Source: GCA-020344715 sp050115935 (lineage in GTDB: Archaea; Thermoproteota; Bathyarchaeia; Bathyarchaeales; Bathyarchaeaceae). Taken from it: DNA of 14,070 nt. The DNA is taken from the NCBI GenBank assembly GCA_050115935.1, contig JASFPO010000052.1, positions 1 through 14,070 of the forward strand, in the 5' to 3' direction. The notes under the pieces were generated by a model that was not told where the DNA came from, ran no database searches, and saw only the letters and a program-made list of their open reading frames with translations. A program made the translations under genes and the position numbers. This document shows, one piece after another, positions 6,860 through 12,794 of this stretch (positions within the stretch are counted from its first letter, which is position 1; each line of letters begins with the position of its first letter).

Positions 6860-7753
6860 GTGGTGTCCGCTGCAGATGTTGCGGTCAAATCCTTTCGCGA
6901 ACTGGAACCAGAAGACCTCAGAATGCTCCATGTCATCGAAGCTAACATGAGCCGCTACCGTTACATACCAGAAAAGACCCTACCGAAACTTGCCAACCTG
7001 GCAGAGCATGAAGTCCAGTATCGTCTCTCAAGGCTGGACCAATTTAAATTAATCTATCGCTGGACAGGAGGACCCTACACTGGCTATTCACTTAACACTT
7101 CAGGCTACGACAGCCTAGCAATAAACGCCTTGGTTAAGGCAGAAGTACTTGAAGCATTCGGAAAATCCTTAGGCGTGGGTAAAGAAGCCGACGTCTACGA
7201 CGCTCTAACGCCGGACAATAGACGAATTGCAGTTAAATTTCACCGTCTAGGCAGAACAAGCTTCCGCCAGACGAGAAGAGTCCGAGATTACATTGCTGAA
7301 CGCCGCCATATCAGCTGGCTCTATCAATCAAGACTTGCTGCAGAAAAGGAACACGAAGCCCTGAAACTTCTACACCGACATCGCATAGCTGTACCTAGAC
7401 CGATCTATCAAAATCGTCACTTAGTTGCAATGGGCATGATTGAAGGGGCTGAATTAGCCGAATACAAGAAGCTGCCAGATCCACAGAAAACATTATGGAA
7501 GGTTCTCGCAAACATCCGAAAAGCCTACAAAAACGCAGGCACAATCCACGCTGACCTCAGCGAATATAATATCATCGTGAAACCCAACTGGCACATACTC
7601 ATCATAGACTGGCCTCAATACGTTACGCGAGGACACCCAAACGCTGAGCATCTGCTCAAGCGCGACATAAGAAATGTCTTACGCTTCTTTCAGCGCAAGT
7701 ACAGGATTGAAGCAAAAATCAAAGATATATTAGACTATGTACAGAAGGAGTAG
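6860..7753 (+). CDS. rio2: RIO2-type serine protein kinase / ATPase
   Basis: Atypical protein kinase of the RIO family, used in archaea and eukaryotes in late maturation of the small ribosomal subunit; cytoplasmic. The 297 residues match archaeal Rio2. Residues about 1-90 are the Rio2-specific winged helix (ELEPEDLRMLHVIEANM onward). The kinase domain follows with the ATP loop GVGKEADVY (105-113), ATP-binding Lys126 (AVKFHRLG), catalytic loop IHADLSEYN with Asp232 and Asn237, and metal-binding Asp250 in IIDWPQ (IDFPQ in most members). The N-terminal winged helix and the GVGKEADVY loop separate it from Rio1. The start is GTG, with AGGAGAT before it and a TATA box upstream. The last 35 bases overlap the 3' end of the zinc-ribbon gene on the other strand. 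Confidence 0.93.
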   Translation: MVSAADVAVKSFRELEPEDLRMLHVIEANMSRYRYIPEKTLPKLANLAEHEVQYRLSRLDQFKLIYRWTGGPYTGYSLNTSGYDSLAINALVKAEVLEAFGKSLGVGKEADVYDALTPDNRRIAVKFHRLGRTSFRQTRRVRDYIAERRHISWLYQSRLAAEKEHEALKLLHRHRIAVPRPIYQNRHLVAMGMIEGAELAEYKKLPDPQKTLWKVLANIRKAYKNAGTIHADLSEYNIIVKPNWHILIIDWPQYVTRGHPNAEHLLKRDIRNVLRFFQRKYRIEAKIKDILDYVQKE

Positions 7754-7916
7754 GTTCTTCCTCCATCTCTGGTTTTTCCTCTGCCTGCCACGTGTCTTCG
7801 CATTTTGAGCAAAGACCAACATTTCCGCATTCATTGCATAGAGCGACACCGCAATTGATGCAGTACACAATCTCATCTACGGGTACTTCTTTTTCACATT
7901 CTGTGCATTCAATCAT
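7719..7916 (-). CDS. Small four-CxxC zinc-ribbon protein
   Basis: Hypothetical protein of 65 residues with four CxxC pairs: Cys4/7 (CTEC), Cys19/22 (CINC), Cys27/30 (CNEC) and Cys36/39 (CSKC). These should form two zinc sites, as in B-box or double-zinc-ribbon modules. An acidic, Pro-containing tail (EEKPEMEEEPTP) follows. No enzymatic domain is present; it may be a protein- or nucleic acid-binding adaptor. I prefer ATG 7916, with GGTGG about eight bases before it; the frame is open to GTG 7934, which would add six residues (MLVART). The 3' end runs 35 bases into the RIO2 gene in antisense. The regular Cys spacing argues that this is a real gene and not a shadow. Confidence 0.65.
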   Translation of the reverse strand: MIECTECEKEVPVDEIVYCINCGVALCNECGNVGLCSKCEDTWQAEEKPEMEEEPTPSVHSLIYL

Positions 7917-8009
7917 AGTCCTAGCCACCAACACTACATTCGTTTCACTAGATTCTGCTCAATAATCCAAGCTCTTAAAGGTTATGGAGAAAATCCTCGT
8001 TCTCCACAC

Positions 8010-8015
8010 AAAAAA
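8010..8015 (-). terminator. T-tract terminator after the ArsR-BtrH gene
   Basis: Six A residues on the plus strand give a U6 tract in the minus-strand transcript, about 30 bases after the stop at 8046. Just beyond it GGAGAA (7985-7990) and TTCTCC (8000-8005) can pair, which may help termination from either side. Confidence 0.35.
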
Positions 8016-8045
8016 GAGAAGATTGCTGGAGAATGGAGTTCTCTT

Positions 8046-9434
8046 CTAAGGTGTTTTCCATTCTTCAAGGGCTTTTTTCATGTGTTCAACAGCATTTTCC
8101 TCGAGAGGCTTGACTTTTCTCAGTGTCTCTGCTCCCTTCTTTCGGTCCTCTAGTTTCATTTCACCTTGAAACTTGAAAGGGAAGATTTGAGTGAACTCTT
8201 TCATGAGCGCTCCTCCCTTCTCATAGAGTTCGGCAGCTTTCTTTAGGTGCTTCGATTGTTTCCCTGGATACTTCTTGGAAAGCCGTCTTAAGAACTCAGC
8301 GGACATAGATCGACCTTCACAGACGCAAGCGCCGACGTAACTGTTGCCATGATAGATTTGCTTCTCTTCTGGAATGTTCTCTAGAACGTTTGCCCATTCA
8401 ATGAGCGCTGCTGGACCTCCAACATAATTGTCGAGAATCGGCGCACTACCTGAGGCGAAGCTGATGGCTCTCTCAAGAGCTTCTCTGTCTGCTTTGGCAG
8501 CATCACATTCAACTCTGTCTCGGAAGAAGAAAGCTTCAAGGCAACCCGGAGCTTTCAGGTCATAGAAGCGAATGGCGTCTTCAGGCTGCTTGATGAGGCT
8601 TCGGAACGTACTCGTCAAGTAGGAGTCTCCGTCATAGCCTTTGACAATTCCATATTCCGGTGCGACTAATCCCCAGAGCACTGCAGGTCGATCTCTTTCG
8701 TCTATCTCTTGCTTTATCTTCATGAAAAGGTTCTTTGCTATTTCGATTTCTTCAGATGTTGGATTGTCCTCTTTCGCGGGATAAGAAGACGGGTACACAC
8801 ATTTTTCCATAGTCCATCCGAGAGTTTCGGTTCCTCTGTTGATCTGTTTCCAAGTTTCGCTGGGCAGTGCGGTTGGTCCTGAAGGACAGGTCACGCCTTT
8901 AGAGACGTTGATCAAGAATGCGTAACTGGAGCGTCCGCCTACATCAACGATGTCGCAGTCAATTCCCAAAGCTTTTAGTGATCCAGCTATTGCCCCAGTG
9001 TAGGACAGCCAGCATGGTTGATACTCAGCTTTCTTGCTTATAACTTTCTTACCCATTGTTTTTCCCTCGATCAAACCTTTGGTGTAGCGCCTGAGTAGGA
9101 GTTCTCTTTGGTCTTCTTCTCTCTGAGCAGAATTCTTGTACATTGCAGCTACAGCGTTTAATAGTTCTTTGCCGTCGACTGTTAGTCTGTATTCTCCTCG
9201 GGTAACCCTTTGAATGAGTTTCTTATTCATCAGATGCTTCAGATGGTTGGCTAGTGCTGTTTTTGACAGTTCTGTTTGTTGCATCAATTTGGAGAAGTCA
9301 TGTTCTCCTCGTAAAAGTAGTGCTAGTATCTGTATTCTCATTGGATGCGATGCTGATCTTAATAGTTCTGCTACTCCTCCGGTGGATTCCAAGAGAATGC
9401 TCTGCAACTGCTTGTCGTCGGTTTCATTGCTCAA
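8046..9434 (-). CDS. ArsR-type winged-helix regulator fused to a BtrH/C39-like domain
   Basis: Protein of 462 residues in two parts. Residues about 18-100 are an ArsR/HTH_20-type winged helix: AELLRSASHPMRIQILALLL, recognition region LSKTALANHLKHLMNKKLI, wing VTRGEYRLTVDGKELL. A basic linker (residues 101-138) leads to a large domain that opens with QPCWLSYTGAIAGSLKALGI, with a candidate nucleophile Cys141. It continues VDVGGRSSYAFLINVSKG and has the late segment HGNSYVGACVCEGRSMSAEFLRRL. This pattern resembles the papain-like BtrH N-terminal / DUF4872 group, seen in acyltransferases of peptide and aminoglycoside pathways. That assignment is from memory and moderate. The winged helix suggests ligand-controlled DNA binding, with the C-terminal domain as sensor or enzyme. 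The start is TTG with AAGGTG eight bases before it and a TATA-like box upstream. No neighbouring biosynthetic genes are present. Confidence 0.75.
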   Translation of the reverse strand: MSNETDDKQLQSILLESTGGVAELLRSASHPMRIQILALLLRGEHDFSKLMQQTELSKTALANHLKHLMNKKLIQRVTRGEYRLTVDGKELLNAVAAMYKNSAQREEDQRELLLRRYTKGLIEGKTMGKKVISKKAEYQPCWLSYTGAIAGSLKALGIDCDIVDVGGRSSYAFLINVSKGVTCPSGPTALPSETWKQINRGTETLGWTMEKCVYPSSYPAKEDNPTSEEIEIAKNLFMKIKQEIDERDRPAVLWGLVAPEYGIVKGYDGDSYLTSTFRSLIKQPEDAIRFYDLKAPGCLEAFFFRDRVECDAAKADREALERAISFASGSAPILDNYVGGPAALIEWANVLENIPEEKQIYHGNSYVGACVCEGRSMSAEFLRRLSKKYPGKQSKHLKKAAELYEKGGALMKEFTQIFPFKFQGEMKLEDRKKGAETLRKVKPLEENAVEHMKKALEEWKTP

Positions 9435-9472
9435 TTAGACTACACCTTAGGCTGGATCACCATAAGGTAAGG

Positions 9473-9482
9473 TTTTATTAAA
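9473..9482 (-). promoter_or_regulatory. TATA box for the ArsR-BtrH gene
   Basis: Read on the minus strand this is TTTAATAAAA, a strong archaeal box. The start site would fall near 9451, directly before the AAGGTG ribosome binding site (9443-9448) and TTG 9434. Just upstream GTGAAC occurs twice, 22 bases apart (9490-9495 and 9512-9517), a possible regulator site. Confidence 0.45.
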
Positions 9483-9525
9483 GGTTTCGGTGAACTGAAG
9501 TACTAATTTTAGTGAACAATACAAA

Positions 9526-9544
9526 GGGCTTGGGGTTGAAGCCC
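9526..9544 (-). terminator. Hairpin terminator after the viral-type genes
   Basis: GGGCTT and AAGCCC pair perfectly across a seven-base loop. On the minus strand the stem is followed by TTTGTATTGTTC, so it looks like an intrinsic-type terminator about 50 bases after the stop of the gp11-like gene. The other minus-strand genes here show plain T-tracts instead. Confidence 0.4.
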
Positions 9545-9596
9545 ACCAACCATCTTCAAGCTTGGCACTGTTCGACCATGTTCACAACAGCCTTGT

Positions 9597-9983
9597 TCAG
9601 CCCGCGGACTCTCCACAACACTTAAACAAGCCAGAGAAGCAGGCTTTTAGTGGTGAAAGTATGAGTGTTACTAGGAAGGAGTATCTTATGGTTGCGCTTA
9701 TTGCAGCAGCAGTTTCAGCTTGATCAGCGAGATTCTGAACTTTCTTTTCAGCCGTATCCTCGTTGACGTGCATGTGGGTGATGCCGATCATAAAATCTAA
9801 GCTGTAGAGGTACTGTTGCGGATTCACTAGCTGTTTGCGCTCTTCACCAGCCTTGAGAAAGATGATTGGATAGCCCGCTGGGGTCTTCTTTGGAAGCCCG
9901 TAAATCCAGTCTTTGACTTCTCCGGCAAGAGCACCATCTGCCTTCAAAACATCAATTATCTTCTGATTAATCTCCTTACGCAT
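9597..9983 (-). CDS. gp11-like phage tail-completion protein, C-terminus probably degraded
   Basis: Protein of 128 residues resembling small tail-completion/terminator proteins of tailed viruses, which cap the tail tube and meet the neck. Seen: an N-terminal helix (MRKEINQKIIDVLKADGALA), a strand-rich middle (GYPIIFLKAGEER, YSLDFMIGITHMHVNEDTAEKKV) and a helix QNLADQAETA, the usual order in such proteins. After about residue 92 the sequence becomes hydrophobic and Cys-rich (YSFLVTLILSPLKACF, then FKCCGESAG), unlike the strand-rich end expected. A frameshift or deletion is likely, but neither other reading frame restores an obvious family-like end. ATG 9983 overlaps the 3' end of the upstream gp6-gp10 fusion by 8 bases and has GGTGAT just before it, which is typical viral packing. 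Confidence 0.55.
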   Translation of the reverse strand: MRKEINQKIIDVLKADGALAGEVKDWIYGLPKKTPAGYPIIFLKAGEERKQLVNPQQYLYSLDFMIGITHMHVNEDTAEKKVQNLADQAETAAAISATIRYSFLVTLILSPLKACFSGLFKCCGESAG

Positions 9984-10749
9984 TCTGCATCACCTTATCC
10001 ATTATCCGCTGTGTCAAAGCAAACACGAGAGGGCGACTTCTCTCATGCGCTTTACGGATAAAAAATCGTCCGGGAAAGCCCGGATGCATAACGCGCTTAG
10101 CGAAGACCCAGATGCCTCCGCGTAGAACCCCACCAGAAGCTAATCCTGGAAAACGTAGAACCTGCTTAGTTCGAGGCTTTATTTCATGAGCCCTTGTTCC
10201 AAATTCAACATAAGGCGTGTACTCAGCTGTCGGAAAAACTGAGACTCCTGTCCCTGTTAACATAGAAGTTATGCTTGCTCGTAGTTTTCCGGTCCTCACA
10301 GGCGTTGTGGCTTCAAGCTGACTGCTCATAATCCTCTCCGACTCTTCAAGAAGTTGCCTTGAAAACACTTCAACAGCCGCGCCTTTGGCCTGTAACCAAG
10401 AGATTAAGCCTGAAAAATCCGTCTTTAGAGCAAGCACCGTATATGTCCTCCCGAAATGAGGCTCCTGTTCAGCGTCAATGTATGCCTGCAGGAAACGGTT
10501 TCCCTCTTCCCAAAATGCTTGGGCGCCTGCTGGGTTCCTGCGCTTACGGAAAAGCCAAGCTGCAAAGTGTTTGCTTGTGTCATTGATGTTTTGAGGTGTT
10601 GGCGAAAGAGGAGTTGAAAATCCTTCAAACTTCAATAAGCTGTCTATTAGGCTGTCAGCGCTTGTGATGCAATTTGCTATCTCAGTGTCCCACGTAGTCT
10701 CGGTGATTTGTAACACTTCTTTGACTTCGTTGGTGGTTGAGTAACCCAA
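9976..10749 (-). CDS. Fused head-tail connector (gp6-like) and HK97 gp10-like neck protein
   Basis: Single ORF of 257 residues with two virion modules. Residues 1 to about 95 (MGYSTTNEVKEVLQI, then a helical stretch with a conserved-looking TPQNINDTSKHFAAWLF) look like the gp6-like head-tail connector that docks under the portal. Residues about 105-257 match the HK97 gp10/minor tail family: TTPVRTGKLRASI (148-160), EYTPYVEFGT (176-185), HPGFPGRFFIRKAHE (222-236). In tailed viruses these are normally separate genes, often with another adaptor gene between them. The fusion could come from an internal deletion or be an inherited form. TTG 10749 is the first usable start after an in-frame stop and has GAGG eight bases before it. 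A T-rich, TATA-like stretch (CTTATTTTT on the minus strand, near 10785-10795) could drive it. The 3' end overlaps the gp11-like gene by 8 bases. Confidence 0.7.
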   Translation of the reverse strand: MGYSTTNEVKEVLQITETTWDTEIANCITSADSLIDSLLKFEGFSTPLSPTPQNINDTSKHFAAWLFRKRRNPAGAQAFWEEGNRFLQAYIDAEQEPHFGRTYTVLALKTDFSGLISWLQAKGAAVEVFSRQLLEESERIMSSQLEATTPVRTGKLRASITSMLTGTGVSVFPTAEYTPYVEFGTRAHEIKPRTKQVLRFPGLASGGVLRGGIWVFAKRVMHPGFPGRFFIRKAHERSRPLVFALTQRIMDKVMQNA

Positions 10750-11072
10750 TTGTGAAGCCTCAGGACATCTTATGAGGACAAAGGAAAAATAAGGGTTTTT
10801 GACGAAAATAGACCGCTAAGAAGCGTTAATCTGGAAATAACGGCTAAAGATCAACTGTTAGTTTAGAATTGACATTTTCCCTAATCGGTATGATCTGGGA
10901 AAGATTAGGTGTTTCTCTATTACTGACGAAGAACAGGGGTATCATCTTGAATGCTTATCCATACTGATACCGGTGACACCAAATTGCGGAGCTGGGGTGG
11001 GAGATGGACCCCGCCCAACTGGTGCTGTCTTTTCGTAATCCTTACTTGAAGTTGCCTGCAAGCTGATTGAGT
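10750..11072. other. Intergenic region with two spaced inverted repeats
   Basis: This stretch of 323 bases lies between the kinase 3' end and the viral-type fusion gene. It has a possible promoter for the fusion gene near 10785-10795. CCTAATC (10880-10886) pairs with GATTAGG (10903-10909), and GGTATCA (10938-10944) pairs with TGATACC (10965-10971). A GC-rich patch (10991-11020) contains GGGGT and ACCCC, which can pair. No coding region here is convincing: a 79-codon minus-strand ORF that runs through it is mostly a shadow of the kinase. Confidence 0.4.
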
Positions 11073-12548
11073 CTATGGGGTTCTTTTCGATTCTTTGTTC
11101 ATCTTTGGTATGATAATGACGAACTGAGCTCCATTGCCTTGCTTGCCTGTTTCTTGAATGGTCCAGCCGTACAATCCACATATTTCTCTTGTCAAGAATA
11201 GGCCGTAGCCTGTGTTTTCTCCGTAGGCTCCGTTGAAAATCTTCTCCTTTTCAGACTCAGGTATGCCCACACCATCATCCTCGTAGATTATTTCCAGTTT
11301 GTCTTTTCCTTCTCTGTAGTGAACTCTCATTTTGTGGACCTTTTCGCCATGCTTCAAAGAGTTGTCTATGAGGTTGTAGAAGAGTTGTTTCAGCATCGGG
11401 TCCGCCAGCACCGTCAAGCCTTGGCATTCATTCACTAGCTTTGCTCCCTCCAAGTCTGTTATCATCTCTGCCGCATCGTCAACACTTTTCGCCACATCAA
11501 CCTTCATTGGCTTCTGGAAGCCCATGACCATCTGTGCGTGCATTTTCGCAAAATCAAAGATACTCTCCACCTGTGCAATGTCAGACTCGACAATGTCCAG
11601 ATGCTTCAAGGCTTTGTGGTTACTTGGCAACGTCTTCTTGGCCAAGTAAGTGTTTCCTGCTACAGCCGACAACTTGCCCCTTACGTTGTGTTGAGTTAAG
11701 CTGCCGATCAGATTCAGCTTTCTGTTGATTTCTTCTTTCATCTTTTCTGCTTGCTTGCGTTCAGTGATGTCTTTACCTATACACAGAATTCCATCGGTGA
11801 CGGGATATATTCGGACTTCATAAAATCCGACCTTGCCATTTGGCAATGTGAAGGGGGCGGTGACGTTTCCTGCGATTTGTTTCTTCATTGAATCCTCGTA
11901 AGCAGCGAAGAACTCTGTTTTTTCGATTCCAGGGAACAATTCGGTCAATTTGCGCCCCATCAGCTGGTCTGGCGACATATTAACAAGACGACTACCAGCA
12001 TTGTTGACGAGTGAGTAACACCAGTCTTTGTCGAGAACCCAAACGCTATCAGTGATTGAACTCAGAAGCATTCGATGCCACTTCTCGCTTTCCTGTAGTG
12101 CCTTCTCCGTCCTTTTCTTTTCCACGACTTGGTGTATGCCGTAGGCTAATTCCCCGTATACTGTTTCTGGAGCGCCAATCTTGTGGAAGTACCAGTCAGC
12201 ACCAAGATTCAATGCTCTTATGGCTACTTCTTCTCTGCTTTTCCCTGTGAATATGATAAATGGGATATTGTTTCCGCTGTCTCTGAGTTCTTTCAGAAAT
12301 TCTAGGCCGTTTTTTCCAGGCATCATGTAGTCACAAACAATCGCGTCAAACGTTTTCCGCTTTATCTTTTCCCAAGCCTCTTGGGCAGATGAGGCAGTGT
12401 CCACTTGGAATTCTCCTTGCATCTCTATGATCTGTTTCGCAACCTTTACAAAGCTAGTCTCATCGTCCACGTGCAGAACACGTGTCGACGCTTTATCAGA
12501 TAGGTTCACAAGTTCCCTTTTTCTGTACATAACGGTAGATTGGGCCAT
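11073..12548 (-). CDS. Receiver-PAS-histidine kinase hybrid protein
   Basis: Soluble two-component protein of 491 residues with no membrane segments. Domains in order: receiver (about 22-145) with acidic pocket Asp28/Asp29, phospho-acceptor Asp73 (VCDYMMPGKNG), Thr101 and Lys123; PAS sensor (about 155-260) ending in GKDITERKQAE; dimerisation/phosphotransfer helix with His287 in SLTQHNVRGKLSAV; HATPase with N-box NLIDNSLKHG (392-401), G1 EDDGVGIPE and G2 TGYGLFLTRE. All ATP-lid motifs are present, so it should be active. Archaeal kinases of this type usually show HDxRN in the H-box; here it is HNVRG. It should sense a cytoplasmic signal and may take or give a phosphate through its own receiver. 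ATG 12548 is used; ATG 12530 (MYRKREL) is an alternative. The gene diverges from the MttB-family gene. A 14-base palindrome lies 18 bases upstream of the start. Confidence 0.9.
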   Translation of the reverse strand: MAQSTVMYRKRELVNLSDKASTRVLHVDDETSFVKVAKQIIEMQGEFQVDTASSAQEAWEKIKRKTFDAIVCDYMMPGKNGLEFLKELRDSGNNIPFIIFTGKSREEVAIRALNLGADWYFHKIGAPETVYGELAYGIHQVVEKKRTEKALQESEKWHRMLLSSITDSVWVLDKDWCYSLVNNAGSRLVNMSPDQLMGRKLTELFPGIEKTEFFAAYEDSMKKQIAGNVTAPFTLPNGKVGFYEVRIYPVTDGILCIGKDITERKQAEKMKEEINRKLNLIGSLTQHNVRGKLSAVAGNTYLAKKTLPSNHKALKHLDIVESDIAQVESIFDFAKMHAQMVMGFQKPMKVDVAKSVDDAAEMITDLEGAKLVNECQGLTVLADPMLKQLFYNLIDNSLKHGEKVHKMRVHYREGKDKLEIIYEDDGVGIPESEKEKIFNGAYGENTGYGLFLTREICGLYGWTIQETGKQGNGAQFVIIIPKMNKESKRTP

Positions 12549-12565
12549 TGAAATCAGCTTCTTAA

Positions 12566-12579
12566 GTCATGTTCATGAC
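12566..12579. repeat. Perfect palindrome upstream of the kinase start
   Basis: GTCATG and CATGAC are exact reverse complements separated by TT. The site lies 18 bases before the kinase ATG, in the region between two divergent genes. A TATA-like TGATATAACC (minus strand, about 12616-12625) would start the kinase mRNA near 12598, so the palindrome would lie just inside the leader, where a bound protein could block transcription. Confidence 0.45.
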
Positions 12580-12794
12580 GAGTGTTAGATATCTCTGTAG
12601 CTCTCCATTCGAAAGGTTATATCATTTATGAACCAAGGAATCGAATTGTTAATCTCACTAATTCAGATTCAGAATACATCTTCATTCTGTGGAATTTATG
12701 TTATCGGAATTCAAACTCGAACAAATATCTGTTGTTTTGGCTTGGTGCAATAAGCTTATCTTGTAAGAACTCAACAATGGCGACAGGGATCTAA

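Larger units (their letters stand above)
9597..10749 (-). mobile_element. Isolated neck/tail module of a tailed virus (provirus remnant)
   Basis: Two overlapping genes covering three virion functions in the usual order (connector, gp10-like, gp11-like) lie between cellular genes on both sides. No terminase, portal, protease, capsid, tail tube, tape measure or integrase is in the window. I see no direct repeats or tRNA gene marking att sites. The fragment therefore looks like the residue of an integrated archaeal Caudoviricetes, or a fragment kept for a host use. Confidence 0.5.

Noticed and set aside
9521..9600. Possible viral attachment site or tRNA 3' end around the GGGCTT/AAGCCC hairpin
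   Set aside because: The loop does not match a T-loop, there is no second copy of the sequence on the other side of the viral genes, and the position fits a terminator better.
10942..11181. 79-codon minus-strand ORF ending in a Pro-rich segment (VGRGPSPTPAPQFG)
   Set aside because: About half overlaps the kinase gene in another frame and the rest has no family resemblance; treated as a shadow.
12582..12794. 70-codon plus-strand ORF in the gap before the MttB-family gene
   Set aside because: No ribosome binding site, no recognisable motif, low-complexity Asn/Ser/Leu content; it lies in a promoter region shared by two divergent genes.
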